Assembly: GCA_030248215.1 (NCBI GenBank)
Contig: JASANG010002820.1
Location: forward strand, 20,209 to 84,208
Reading direction: 5' to 3'
DNA from: Enoplolaimus lenunculus
Lineage: Eukaryota; Nematoda; Enoplea; Enoplida; Thoracostomopsidae
Length of the DNA: 64,000 nt
Positions within the stretch are counted from its first letter, which is position 1. The number at the start of each line of letters is the position of its first letter. Below, in pieces: positions 38,475 through 49,997 of the stretch. The translations under genes were made by a program, and so were the position numbers. A model generated the notes under the pieces. The model searched no databases and was not told the origin of the DNA. It was given only the letters and a program-made list of their open reading frames with translations.

Positions 38475-38520
<46 letters not shown>

Positions 38521-38872
38521 ATTATGATTGTTATTATTATAATTATTATGATTATTATTATTATTATTATTATTACTGTTATTATTATTATCATTATTAT
38601 TATTATTACTATAATTATTATGATTATTATTATTATTATTATTATTATTGTTATTATTATCATTACCATTATTATTATTATTAGTAGTAGTAGTATTCTT
38701 CTTATTATTATTATATTATAATAAAACCACATTGCATATCATTAAAAGCGTACATAAAAATACGACATTGAAAAATATAGCAAGCAATAAGGTCGCCAGG
38801 CATTCGGTCTATTCAGTACGCTCAGACGGAGCCGAAATATTTAAAAAAGGTCATTTCAATGAACTTTACAAG
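37998..38872. repeat. 875-bp block duplicated at 50655-51483
   Basis: CTTACCGGGACTAATCAAGA ... GAACTTTACAAG. Contains a family A-type element (about 38128-38279) and an (ATT)n array (38445-38720). The other copy is direct and overlaps the outer part of the palindrome. Confidence 0.88.
38445..38720. repeat. (ATT)n microsatellite
   Basis: TTATTATT with occasional C/G interruptions. The poly-Ile ORFs on both strands are artefacts. Confidence 0.95.
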
Positions 38873-39412
38873 CGAAAAAATATTTTCCGAGACGACCAAA
38901 AATTTTTAGGTGATGATAAGCTGGACACAAGATGGAGCCACGAATATTAAACCTACAACCTATTGTTTCTGAAATGGTAACTTGCAACAAGATGCGATAT
39001 TTGAGATAAGAAAAAATAAAAAAAATCACTTAAAATATAGTTTGAAAAGTTAAAAAATGTTAAAATATTACCGTTTGAATATTAATCTGGTTGTTTCGTA
39101 ACCGCTAGAGAACCTGTTATATATATTTTGAAATCCAAATATTGACAATCCGAGAACTTTAATAAAAAATTAATATTACCATCAATAATTTAAAATCTGC
39201 TGATTTTTACGGTAGGTACATGTATGTTTAGGATTATGCTTTGATTGGTACATGTTTACTTTAAGGAGCGTCCAGGTTTCTGGTGGGTCTATAAAAGAGT
39301 AGGTTTACTACATCGTTCATTCGAAATTAAAATTTTGGATTGAAATTGAATACAAAAATAACGTCTCAGATTATATATGTGTGTGAAACAAATATTGCTG
39401 GTTTGAAATTCG
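38873..39412. other. no feature recognised
   Basis: AT-rich DNA with no supported ORF or repeat apart from the family A start at its right edge. Confidence 0.35.
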
Positions 39413-39560
39413 GGCCCATGCATAGAACTGGGCCGTAACAATAGTAAAAGCATATTCCTCAGCCTAAGCCTAAGGCTAAGCCTAAGGCTCAGCCTAAGTA
39501 AAAAAGTTAGTCTAAAGCGTAAACTGACTCTATTACAGCCCAGCTGGCGAAACGATATCG
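39413..39560. mobile_element. family A element, right end lost
   Basis: GGCCCATGCATAGAACTGGG, then CCTAAGCCTAAGGCTAAG runs and CTCTATTACAGCCCAGCTGG; the terminal CATTGGCC is absent. Confidence 0.65.
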
Positions 39561-40055
39561 TACATTCGTCGCTGACGATACCGTCTCGAAAGAAATCTGC
39601 GCTCTGTCTCGTAGACCGCAGCTTAACCTTACTATGAAAGGGAACTAATTTTCGGCAACACATGCTTTTACATAATAACAAGCTTACAAGCGAGTCTAAA
39701 AAACGTGTCAAACTGTTCTACAAAAGGGTTGTGCCCTTCTTTTCCCCCCTCGTTTGGCAACGAGCCAGTTATGGCTACGCGTTCGGTGTTACTATGCTAC
39801 CAGGGTGAGCAGTAGAATTGATTGCCAAGGGAATTGTGGAATGCAAAAAAAAACCCAGCTATAATTTATTGTTTGAAACCATAACCGAGATTCGATATTG
39901 TGGTTTCCTGCCTGCGACCGGTTTGATTGGGTATGGTTTGTTTTAATCGCGTGTCTATAAGTCATTTTCGTACGCCAATTGAACGGTCATTTCATGGTAT
40001 TATGCATTTGTTTATGCCTCTGGTTGATCTATTAAAACGGGCACCCAGGTCATGG

Positions 40056-40263
40056 ACGCTAGTGGATCCATTGAGGGGGCATGGGTCCGACCGATCTCCA
40101 CGACATCAGAAATTATCTGTGATAAAATGGTAACGTCCGTCGGACCTTGCAATTTTTCCACCTCAGATAATTGGCACAAATATAACATGCAGTAAAAATT
40201 GTGTTTCATAAATTTTTGGCAGACCGCCGCCCCCCCCCTCAGAAAATTTTGGATCCGTCCAGT
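40056..40263. mobile_element. family F element with perfect 8-bp duplication
   Basis: ACGCTAGTGGATCC ... GGATCCGTCCAGT flanked by GGTCATGG on both sides (40048-40055, 40264-40271). This supports hAT-type 8-bp target duplication for family F. Confidence 0.85.
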
Positions 40264-40404
40264 GGTCATGGATCGCTAACCATACTACCGAACTAAATTT
40301 TATGTCAAGATTTAGCAATAAACTAGCGTTTTGCTTCTCGCATGCTTCGATCCCGACGTTTTTCGTAACACAACTGTAGATTTCGAGCCCTCGTTAGAAA
40401 TTTC

Positions 40405-40606
40405 GGCCCATGTTACTTTAAGGGGCGTCCAGGTTTCTGATGGGTCCTTAAAAGTGTAGGATTAGATTCTATATTACATTTTTTGCTTAGGCTTAGGCTT
40501 AGGCTTAGGCTTAGGTTTAGGAATACGTTTTTGCAACGCTTAGGATTAGGCTTAGGCTTAGGAATATGCTTAGTCTACTGTTACGCCTCTTAAAGTAATA
40601 TTGGCT
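40405..40606. mobile_element. family A2 element
   Basis: GGCCCATGTTACTTTAAGGG ... TTAAAGTAATATTGGCT. Core of repeated TTAGGC. Flanks GAAATTTC and AAAAATTTC are similar but offset. Confidence 0.8.
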
Positions 40607-40889
40607 AAAAATTTCTATATCTGCTACAGAATTGGCTTGGTCAGCGTGAGACCCTGGATTTTATACCGGTGAACAGATGTTATTTATTTGGCAAAGATAA
40701 CGCAATTATAAACTTAAAAGGTTGGTTCCATAGTTTTAACAATTGTCGAGAAATGAACTTCAAATGTCAAACATTGCACTATACCCAAAAAAGTTGAACC
40801 AGCAAGAATCACAGACCTCATAGTTTTATTTTAATATAATTCGGCTTTATACTCGTATACTAAAATGTTTGTATGTTGGTCGTTCAGTG

Positions 40890-41150
40890 CACACACAAAA
40901 TTATTTCTAAATTTATTCAGAAAAGTATTTTGTGTGGCAAATCTGAAAAGTTTTTATGTAATTTAAGACGATTTTTTAAAAATAACAGGAAAACGCTTAT
41001 TTTCAGACTTTACTTCTTCAAAAGTTCCTGAAATGTTTTCTGTTATAACAGAAATACTTTTCAGGTGCACCTTCATTATGATATATCTTAAATGTAAGAA
41101 ATTTTTTCTGAAATATCAGAAATATTATTTTGAGGGCGACTTAATATAAA
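40890..41150. mobile_element. family L element
   Basis: CAAAATTATTTCTAAATTTA ... AATATTATTTTGAG. A direct copy of about 240 bp lies at 41757-41996. The ends are imperfect inverted CAAAA-TATTTCTGA repeats. Confidence 0.7.
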
Positions 41151-41324
41151 CACGGTTAAGATTGTGATTCTGCCTACGTTTCATTTGCACACCAGGGTTG
41201 TGGAATTCGCAGGGGGATCATTGTGGAGGTGTATCCCCAGCAGGCTTTGCCGTGCTAACCAATTTGACATGCAAGCAGAGCAGTTCACTTAAAGCCCGCA
41301 ATGTGTTTTCGAACCAAATAGATG

Positions 41325-41512
41325 AAAAGACAATGCGAGGTTATAATGCCAGTTCACTGTATTTAGTCCTGGAGTCACTTATGCACTACAATCAGGGATA
41401 GTTGACATTTATGGACTCTAATTAGGGTGTAGGGACTGTGTCCACTTACGATCCCTTATTAGGGATACGGACTCCTTTTGATTGGGACTCCCTCTTATTG
41501 CTTCACCTTCGT
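41325..41512. mobile_element. family C element, partial
   Basis: AATGCGAGGTTATAATGCCA ... GGGACTCCCTCTTATTGC, the right half of the family C consensus. Confidence 0.6.
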
Positions 41513-41756
41513 GTCACAACAGTATACCGCTCCACTGGAAAATCCAGGATCCGCTGCCGCAAAAGGATCGATCCATAACAAAATTAAATTCGGCTTTAGG
41601 AAATGTTTATTCTACGTGAGTCAACATTCGTTCTCTACTGAGAGCTAGAAACGGTTGAGAAAAATATAAGATTTAACAAACCTAACCCAATCAGTCCCCA
41701 TCGAGTCAAAATTATCGATTGACATACACCTTTGTTGTTTGATCCTACACAAACAC

Positions 41757-41996
41757 AAAAGTATTTCTAAATTTATTCAGAAAAGTATTTTCTGTGGCAA
41801 ATCTGAAAAGTTTTTCTGTTATTTAAGACAATTTTTCTAAAAATAACAGGAAAACGTATATTTTCAGACTTTACTTCAAAAGTTCCTGAAATTTTTTCTG
41901 TTATAACAGAAATACTTTTCAAGTGCACCTTCATAATTATATATCTTAAATATAAGAAATTTTTTCTGAAATATCAGAAATATTATTTTGAGTGTA
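41757..41996. mobile_element. family L element, second copy
   Basis: CAAAAGTATTTCTAAATTTA ... ATATTATTTTGAGTGTA. Highly similar to 40890-41150, which lacks the same right boundary. Confidence 0.7.
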
Positions 41997-42277
41997 GAAT
42001 AAAAAATTGACTAAAACGAAACCATCACTAAAATACTTTAACAACGCTATAAACTCGTTCAGTGAACTCAACTGGAATATGTGCCCCATTGCGTACACAC
42101 CGAAATTCGTTTACATGATCAATCAATAGGCACGCGTTATTATGATGCGTAATCTGAATACAAAATAGAAAACACGAAATGTATCCTCTCGGTATTAAGC
42201 TTGGGAACATTGCCTGTAGCCAGATTAGCCTTGCTAGGGCGGCTAAACATTTTTTACCAAGGGCATATAAAGGTGTT

Positions 42278-42451
42278 GGTCAATGTTAGTTTAAGGGACG
42301 TAACTGTAGAGTAAGCGTATTCCTAAGCCTAAGCGTAAGCGTTGCAAAAATATGTTGCTAAGACTAAGCAAATAAATGTAATCTAGAATCAAAAAAGTAG
42401 TCTTTTATAGACTTATCGGAAACCTGGACGCCCTTTAAAGTAACATAGGCC
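42278..42451. mobile_element. family A2 element
   Basis: GGTCAATGTTAGTTTAAGGG ... CGCCCTTTAAAGTAACATAG-GCC, short CCTAAG core. Confidence 0.75.
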
Positions 42452-42906
42452 ATTGTGTTCGATGACTTTACAAGCAAGGTGAAATTTTTTCAGGGGATGG
42501 AGCGACCTTTTTCCGGGGGCAGAAGTGGGGGTTTGAAACCCATTGGCCCTCGCTGGCTACGGACCCGGTGGGAACTAAGGGAAGCTATCTCGTCGAAATA
42601 TGTGGACGCAACAAATAGACACACACTCAGATTGTAGGATAACATGTTCTCTACTCTTGACTCTGCAGAGGTTTCTCGTTCGGTATGCGCGTTCGCAACA
42701 ATGTAAATGAAGTTACATGCCTCTGAATTGAAATCATGGCAACACCCCTTGTCATAGAGTTAGTTAAGGTTATAATAATTGTAGGTATAAGTCGCATTGA
42801 AACTGTTCAGAACGCTATTTTTTGAAATCATATCAAATGACATCATTCCAGTTTGGTCGTCCCCGCAACGAGAATCGAAACCAAGATATTGTATTAAGGT
42901 ATAGTA

Positions 42907-43158
42907 CACTGTAAATGTCAGTGAGTTGATTTCATCTCAGAATGAGTTGAATCACTCAGTCTGACTTAGGACCATCATAACTCAGAATATTGAGATGATT
43001 CAATTTATTCTGAGTTAATTAATCAACTCACAGGGAATCAACTCAACTCACAGTGGGAATTAACTCAACTCAGTGTGAGTTAATGTTTACGGATATTAAT
43101 TCAGAAATAACCAACTCGCTAGCTGAATTGATTAATCAACTCATTGGAATTTACAGTG
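42907..43158. mobile_element. family B element
   Basis: CACTGTAAATGTCAGTGAG ... TTGGAATTTACAGTG, TA flanks at 42905-42906 and 43159-43160. Confidence 0.88.
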
Positions 43159-43488
43159 TACTATAACCATTGCGTTTGGCTTCTCGTTCGATTCGCCAGC
43201 AAAGTTTTTCAAACTATCATATCTCACACCCTCCGTTGTTAGTATCCGTCACTGTGGACATTGCAGATGAATCGGTCAACTTTATGCAACGGCGTATTTC
43301 AGAAACTTTGGAAATGGGGGGGCGCACGGGATATAATGGCGGAAAAACCTGCGAGCAATGCAAACCAGAAGCTGGACGTCGTTCAGTACTGGACGTTAAC
43401 CCAAAATCATGGCATTGATTACTTTTGGTGGTCTTGACCGGACTGGTTCCACCTTTTATATTTACCAGTGACGGGTCCGTAGCAAAGG

Positions 43489-43640
43489 GAGGGGGGCAGG
43501 GGGGCTGAGCCCCCCTGGAAAAAATCCCCCCCTTCCTATAAAATTTTCAAACTTGTTTGTACGTCATTAAAAACCCTTGAATGCGTGTCCTGAAAATTTT
43601 TTTAGCCCCTCCAGCAAGGTGAGCCGGCTACGGACCTGAC
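43489..43640. mobile_element. family E element
   Basis: GGTCCGTAGCAAAGGGAGGG ... GAGCCCCCCTGG ... AGGTGAGCCGGCTACGGACC. Both CGTAGC/GCTACG ends are present. The G-rich left arm can pair with the C-rich centre. Confidence 0.7.
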
Positions 43641-44033
43641 CAGCGATCTCATGAGTAGGTATACTGCCGGAGTGTTGGAATTCGCTTGTTGGCGGTATTT
43701 GAGGTATGTGGACAAATTTTAAATTTCAACCGAGAATTTGCCGATCTGCTAGCGACCATTGAACGGCGAAGTTAAATTCTTCAATTGATGCCGCATTGCA
43801 AACAAGAATAATTTGTGAAATACACACACACAATTGAAGAGTTAAAATTTGCTGCAAATCTGAACACAACATTCGAGTACGAAGATATGCTTGCTATATA
43901 ATTGTAAAAATTTCATTTCGTGCTGTGCAATTACTCTTATAATTGTTCTGATTGAAATTTTTAGTTTTAATTATAAACATCTATCAAACTTCAAAATTCT
44001 ACTGTCAATTATTTAGTTTACATCAGAAAATTC

Positions 44034-44382
44034 GGCCAATGTTACTTTTAGGGTCGTAACAGTAGATTAAGCGTATTCCTGAGCATAAACCTGTAGCCTA
44101 AAGTCTTGCAAGTCCGTATTCCTAAGATTAAGCCTAAGCCTAAGCCTTGCAAATGTGTATTCCTAAACCTAAGCCTAAGCCTAAGCCATGCAAAAGCGTA
44201 TTTCTAAGCCTGAGCCTTGCAAAAGCGTATTCATAAGCCTGAGCCTTGCAAACGCGTATTCCTAAGCCTAAGCCTTGCAAAAGCGTATTCCTAAGCCTAA
44301 GCAATAAATATAGTCAAGAATGTAAGCCTACTCTTTTACAAACCCACCAGGAACCGGGACGACACTAAAAGTAACATGGGCC
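44034..44382. mobile_element. family A2 element, expanded
   Basis: GGCCAATGTTACTTTTAGGG ... ACTAAAAGTAACATGGGCC with perfect 8-bp duplications GAAAATTC (44026-44033, 44383-44390). The core is six or seven repeats of 'CCTAAGCCTTGCAAAAGCGT'-type units. Confidence 0.9.
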
Positions 44383-44899
44383 GAAAATTCAATAGAGCTT
44401 TTCAGCCAATGTAAATTTAGACGTTGAAACTTGATGTCGTCATTCAAATTAATGACGTATGTGGTACACAGAGCAACGTCATTATCACATTTCAGGCGAA
44501 TGTAAAACAATTTATAATTTCTGACTATTTTTTCGACATAAATCAAAAAAGTTAAGCCTGAAAATTATGTATCCAGCATAGATACACCAGAAGCTAATTC
44601 CAATCTGCATCGGAATGAAATTTGTATATTAAATGTATAAAATTGTCAAACATTCGTGCACAAATTGGTTTCTTTGGTAAAAAGATAAACCAGTTTCTGG
44701 GTTCAATTTGTACTTGTGAAATTTAAATATTTTTTAAATCTACATAATTGTTAAAGTATCATGAACAGGTCAATGGCCTATACTTCGTAAATTTAGCGTT
44801 TCCGTTCAGCTGTCTGTTTCTTCATGTAGCAGAAAAACCATGTTCTGAGTCAAAATTGAGTAAGATTTTGCGTTAAGTTAATCGGTTTATTTCAAATTC

Positions 44900-45025
44900 G
44901 GCCAATGTACAGAACCGGGCGTGACCGTATTATAAGCATATTTCTAAGCCTAAGCCTAAGTCTATGCCTAAGTGTAAAAATGAGCATATTCCTAAGCCTA
45001 AGCCTAAGCCTAAGCGAAGCAAAAT
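44900..45025. mobile_element. family A element, left part
   Basis: GGCCAATGTACAGAACCGGG plus CCTAAGCCTAAG runs; the right end is missing. Confidence 0.65.
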
Positions 45026-45734
45026 GATTTACAAAATATCAATCCAGCGACAGAAACGAATCCAAGGGGGTTTCATACGAGTGCCCAGAATCCCGCTTCA
45101 ATCAAAAAGGTTTTGCCCATTTTAAAATATTAAAAATGTTTCGTCCGTGGACACAACTTTAGTCGTCTTTGCGTCAAAGATCAATTCAATAGTCCAGACT
45201 CAATCCTGTGGATCAATCTTCGTCGACTTTTTGTCACGAATCCGCCCCACAAGCATCGAAAAGCAAACAATCATAGTAAATATCTTACAAGCGTCTATGT
45301 CTGATCCAAGCGGAACAACGCATACAATAAACCGAAACCACAATCTGAAATTCACTCCGACCAAATCTGGCGTGTCATCACAACAAAAGCCAAATCCTGC
45401 CACAGCGCCGCACGCCTGATATTTGGATTGGCGGTTGTTGAGCCCGACAAAACCCCTACTAACATATTGGCTTTCAAAATAGAATTGACAAATTGTTAAC
45501 GATTACCCCGATAAAGCAGTGCCTCTCTACCTGACAAGAGCGTATTTGGATTGCGATGCGGCGCTCACAGGTGCTGTCCCTTTTCAGAACGACCCTGTCC
45601 AGCCGATATGAATATAATACATGCATGTTCCATTATTTTTTCTTGACAAACCATGTATACTTTTGAATAGCTTAAAAGCAAAACCCACAAAAGCGTATCT
45701 CTATTATCTGTGGCCGCCGAATAAAATCTTTGAT

Positions 45735-45745
45735 ACATATACATT

Positions 45746-45777
<32 letters not shown>

Positions 45778-45825
45778 TATATACATACATACATATATAT
45801 ATATTTATATATATATATTAGAGGG
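45735..45825. repeat. (TATACA)n / (TA)n microsatellite
   Basis: TACATATACATATACATATA followed by a TA run. Confidence 0.92.
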
Positions 45826-46112
45826 CATGCCAGATACGATAGTTGTGCTATTTCACAGAAAAATTTCTGGAACAACTTAAAAATGCCCCTTTACAGGTAC
45901 TAAAATAGCCTACAGAATCCAAAACATTTCTCACCCGCTACGCTGGCTCGCAAATAAACTCATAAATGTGGTCATCCCTTCAAGAAATTAACTTCTGACT
46001 ACGGCCCATGATTTAAATGTTTGTATGTATACCATCATGAAAATGGAGCATATTCACAAAGTCGGCCAAACGCCAAGGACCGTGCGCAATTCAGAAACCT
46101 CGTACTGTCCTC

Positions 46113-46308
46113 GGCCCTTATAAAGATCAAGGGCGGAACGTTTTTCTGTGGGCCTGCAATAGAGTAATGCTTAAGCTTTATACTAAATTTTTGCTTGGCT
46201 TACGCTTAACGTTAGGCTTAGAAATATGCTCATTCTTACGCTTAGGCTTAGGCTTAGGCTTAAAAATATGTTTATAATACTGTTCCGCCCCTGTTCTTTA
46301 CATTGGCC
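46113..46308. mobile_element. family A element
   Basis: GGCCCTTATAAAGATCAAGG ... CCCCTGTTCTTTACATTGGCC; flanks CTGTCCTC / CTGTCCCA share the first six bases. TTAGGC core. Confidence 0.8.
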
Positions 46309-46309
46309 C

Positions 46310-46736
46310 TGTCCCATAGAAAAGTTTGAACCTCGCTTTTAAGTCATATGACGCCGTCGCATACCCATGATGAAATTTTCGTACGCCTGAATATGTTCTG
46401 TAGGCTACAAGCCTATTAAGCCCGTCTCAGTGTCTCGTGTTGATATGAAAGTTTTTCGTTTGACTAAAAGTGATACGAAGCGTTGTGATTTTTGGAAAAC
46501 ACAAACTTTTACGATTGAATTATATTTTTCGCTAAAAATTTGTCGATGTGTTTGCGTTGTGAAAGCGAGTTGCTTCTATCGAAATTATTTGCTATTTGAT
46601 ATTAAGAAGTTTTATGCTTTTAGGCGATAATACGATACGACCATATTTGAACACAGTCATGAAAAGTGGCGATGTTTTGTTTAAGGCTATGAGACGTAGT
46701 CTCAGCTGTGTTTGGCCAGCACCATATTGCGTTGTC
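46310..46736. other. no feature recognised
   Basis: Contains a short plus-strand ORF (46430-46630) of unremarkable composition with no recognised domain. Confidence 0.35.
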
Positions 46737-46933
46737 AGCCTATGTAATAGAACATGGCCAAAACCGTAGTATAAGCATATTCTTAAGCCTAAGCCTAAGC
46801 CTAAGCCTAAGCCTAAGCGTATGAATGAGCCTATTCTTAAGCCTAAGCCTATAGCAAAAAACTGGTGTAAAGCTTAAACTTACTCTATTATAGCAACTCT
46901 GGAAAACGATCGGACCTGTTCTATACATGGGCC
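46737..46933. mobile_element. family A element
   Basis: AGCCTATGTAATAGAACATGG ends and CTGTTCTATACATGGGCC, flanked by GCGTTGTC / GCGTTGGC (7 of 8). Five consecutive CCTAAG units. Confidence 0.85.
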
Positions 46934-46947
46934 GCGTTGGCTATCAC

Positions 46948-47165
46948 GTCTAAGTTGGGCGATAGACAGGGCTGAGTGCCGTAGTGGCGTACCACTCGGT
47001 AGTCACCTATTGCAGCGGCTGGCTATTTCGACGGTCGGCTGATGCAATAGTTCATCGCAAAACTGCACAGCACCGTAGTGAGTTCGGTCTCAGGTCTAAG
47101 TTGGGCGATAGACAGGCGGTGTGTGTCGTAGTGGAGCACGACTCCGTAGTCACCTATGGTGGCGG
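46948..47165. repeat. GC-rich 145-bp tandem duplication
   Basis: 'TCTAAGTTGGGCGATAGACA' + GG and 'GTAGTCACCTAT' occur twice about 145 bases apart in an unusually GC-rich stretch (46930-47340). No domain is recognised in the open frames. Confidence 0.75.
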
Positions 47166-47482
47166 TCAGCTACACTGATCAAATGGTGTACCGTGGTGGC
47201 TGGATGCCACACCAGCTTCGGCCTAGTTGGCGATTAAAGCCCTGCTTCTCAGCCACAAATGACGGGCACTACACGTAAGATTGTCGCCGTCACGTGCAGT
47301 CGTTGTATCTGAGAGGTGGGGCGCGCATGGGATATCTATCCCCTATCGCACACATCTGTGGTCATTGCCTTACACGCGTCAAATATTGGCATATTTTTGG
47401 CGTTTGTATTACTGCAACTGTTCTGCTGCACGTTTGCAATTTACGAATTCTGCGATTCAAAATTTGGCAAACTTCTTACTTA

Positions 47483-47736
47483 CACTGTAAATTCCAATTA
47501 GTTAATCAATTCACTCAGCCGGAATGTTAGTTATTTCTGAGTTAATAAAACAGAATACTTTAACTCACTCTGAGTTGACTTGATTCTCACTGTGAGTTGA
47601 GCTGACTGTGGGTGAGTTGATTAATTAACTCAGAATGAATTGAATCAACTCAGAATTTTGAGTTATGATAGTCCTAACACAGACTGAGTGACGCTACTTA
47701 TTCTGAGTTAAAATCAACTCACTAAAATTTGCAGTG
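47483..47736. mobile_element. family B element
   Basis: CACTGTAAATTCCAATTAG ... AAAATTTGCAGTG, TA flanks at 47481-47482 and 47737-47738. Confidence 0.85.
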
Positions 47737-47914
47737 TACATTTTATGTATTAGGCAAATGTTCAAAATTGCTAATTCGCTTCTGCGAAAGACCGCTTGCT
47801 TAAGACATTTTTACCAGCCGACAATATTATCAAAGCTACACATGAGACTGTGATTGAGTGAAAATGTGTTGCTGTCAAGTGGATTGGAGAAATTGTATGT
47901 AAAACAATATTTAA

Positions 47915-48179
47915 CCCTTTCTCACATGAATATTTTCAATTTCATATAAAATATAATTTCAAGGTGAGATTCGATCTCCAGTCTCACGGGTGAGAGGCGT
48001 CTGCGATGACCTCTGAGCTATAAGAGCTTGACCCTTGAGCCCAGAGTGGGCTCTCACATCTTGTGGAGATTTTGCACTGCGCATGTATGTTATAATTATT
48101 AAACGCTGCTGACAGTGTGCGAATTGCTCGTACATTATTGTATTTAGTTGCTCATAGTGTACTTCATGAGTGAAAGGAT
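47915..48179. mobile_element. family M: piggyBac-like MITE carrying a tRNA-like sequence
   Basis: TTAA at 47911-47914 and 48180-48183 flanks inverted ends CCCTTTCTCACATGAA / TTCATGAGTGAAAGGA. Same size (265 bp) as the 28330 copy, opposite orientation, with the tRNA-like part on the minus strand. Confidence 0.82.
47960..48030 (-). pseudogene. tRNA-like sequence inside family M element
   Basis: Minus strand reads CTTATAGCTCAGAGGTCATC (A-box/D-arm-like), then TCTCACCCGTGAGA, then GGAGATCGAATCTC (B-box-like). Better preserved than the 28480 copy. The acceptor stem is not paired, so it is not a working tRNA gene. Confidence 0.65.
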
Positions 48180-48354
48180 TTAAGATCTGATATTTAAGAG
48201 GCTTTGTAGGTCGACAATTTTTTAATGTTGCTATGCTGTGATTGACCCGGAAAATTACATTAAAATTTTTGTTTACTTGAAAACGTCACAACTTCAGGTT
48301 AACTAAAGTTAAAATGTTGCAGCATTTGTTTTAAAAAGGCCTGTTACGCTTATG

Positions 48355-48585
48355 GGCCAATGTATAGAACAGCGCCGTAACAGTAGTATACGCATATTTC
48401 TAAGCCTAAGCCTATGCTTAAGGGTAAACGTAAGAATGAGCGTATGCCTAATTCTAAGGCGTAAAGAATGAGCATATGCCAAAGCCTAATCCTAATCAAA
48501 GTAAAAACATTAGCTTAAAGCTTTACGCTTACTCTATTGCAGCCCGCGCAGAAAAACGTTCCGTCCCTGATCTGTACGACATGGA
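48355..48585. mobile_element. family A element
   Basis: GGCCAATGTATAGAACAGCG ... AACGTTCCGTCCCTGATCTG. Core of diverged CCTAAG units; the right terminus is degraded. Confidence 0.72.
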
Positions 48586-49002
48586 GCAGCTTATAAAATG
48601 GTACACTTCAAGTTCGAAATATTCCTTTGTGATTCTAAATTTCAAAACCCATATTGATCAGTATTAATAACACTCCATATGTTTGTGTAAAACATTGAAA
48701 ACAATATAACATTGGCTGTAAAATGGCATGCTAGAGATAAAATTAACCAACAAACAAACAGATGCCTAAAGCAATTTTAAACCAGCCAGTAAGTTTTATG
48801 GGCGGCGAAGATAAACCCCAATACATCAAATCTTATCCTTCAAGTACTGTACGTAAAGTGGCTGGTACAGAAAAGCTGTCTATCACACTTCTAAATCGCT
48901 CCTTTTTGTCTAGGATGCCTAAACAAGCCTACCATTGAAATAGTGAACATTTGTCCTAAGTGTTACGTATATTGCATTAATAAGCTTACTTAGCTACACT
49001 CG
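48586..49002. other. no feature recognised
   Basis: AT-rich DNA; no supported ORF or repeat. Confidence 0.35.
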
Positions 49003-49170
49003 AGCTCGTAGCCAAGGGCGAGTCATGGTGCTCGAGCACCCCTGGAAAAATCTTGCCGACCCCTAAGAAAATTTTCAACCCTGCTTGTAAGTTATAGAAA
49101 ACTCGTGTACGCCCTCCTGATAATTTTAAGTCCCCCTAGCAAGATGAGCTGGCTACGTGCCTGGCTAGAC
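49003..49170. mobile_element. family E element
   Basis: GAGCTCGTAGCCAAGGGCGAG ends and AAGATGAGCTGGCTACGTGC, with AATTTTCAACCCTGCTTGTA inside. Confidence 0.65.
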
Positions 49171-49997
49171 TATTTCGAGGCTAGGTAAACGTTTACGAGG
49201 TCCCGATGGCTGTGAACCATATTTTGAAACTCGTCAAGGTTTCTTTGGTATTTAAACGAAACCAGTTTTATTAATGCGGCTCCAGCTACATATCTGGACA
49301 TTGCTCTCCCATCAAATTGATATTCGCCAGCGTTCAAAGGCGTGCCGGTCATTTTGTGGTTCATGACAAGTACACAGGTCGGCCCGCTAGAGCCAGGACG
49401 ATTGGAGCACATTGACACTAGGAATCTTAGGGATAGGGTTACACTTAAGAGTAGGCGTATGCTTTGGCTTAGTTTTAGGCTCAACTTTCCGCTTAAATTT
49501 ATGGTTATGCTTTAATTGGCCCTAGTCAGCGTCCATATAGTTTACATTCGGCTAGTTTTTCAAAAAAGATGTGTGAAATGTGTCCCAAAAATCAAAATGC
49601 TGTTGTGTCAAAAATACAAAATGGTCAACTCAACAGGGCTTTGACAAACATGACTATTTTTGCTACTGTCGTCTAACCCCAAAATGACTAACTGAAATGT
49701 ATCGTATCGATTTTTAACTTGACTTATTTTAGGAACAATCAACGATTGCACTCAAAAATTTGGATCACTTCAACACGGGGGAATAGCACGCCCTATCACC
49801 CCACCTCTCATGGATCCTTTCAAAGATATTGCATGCATGCACCTAACTTGGCAATTTTCTAACCCCATTTGAAAAACAACTTTAAATTCGGTTTTAAAGG
49901 TTCGTGTCTGACAAATTCTACCAAAACATCTCGCAGAACCGAACGGCGTATAACAGTGAACTTATGTCTCAAACAATTTTTCCCTGTTCCTTGATCT

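Noticed and set aside
38373-38732. Poly-isoleucine ORFs on both strands
   Set aside because: Products of the (ATT)n microsatellite; the same applies to 51030-51344.
45138-45419. Plus-strand open frame with gene-like codon balance (contains FASKINSIVQTQSCGSIF)
   Set aside because: No recognised domain, no convincing acceptor or upstream exon, and no start in good context; a stray hypothetical exon cannot be told from chance here.
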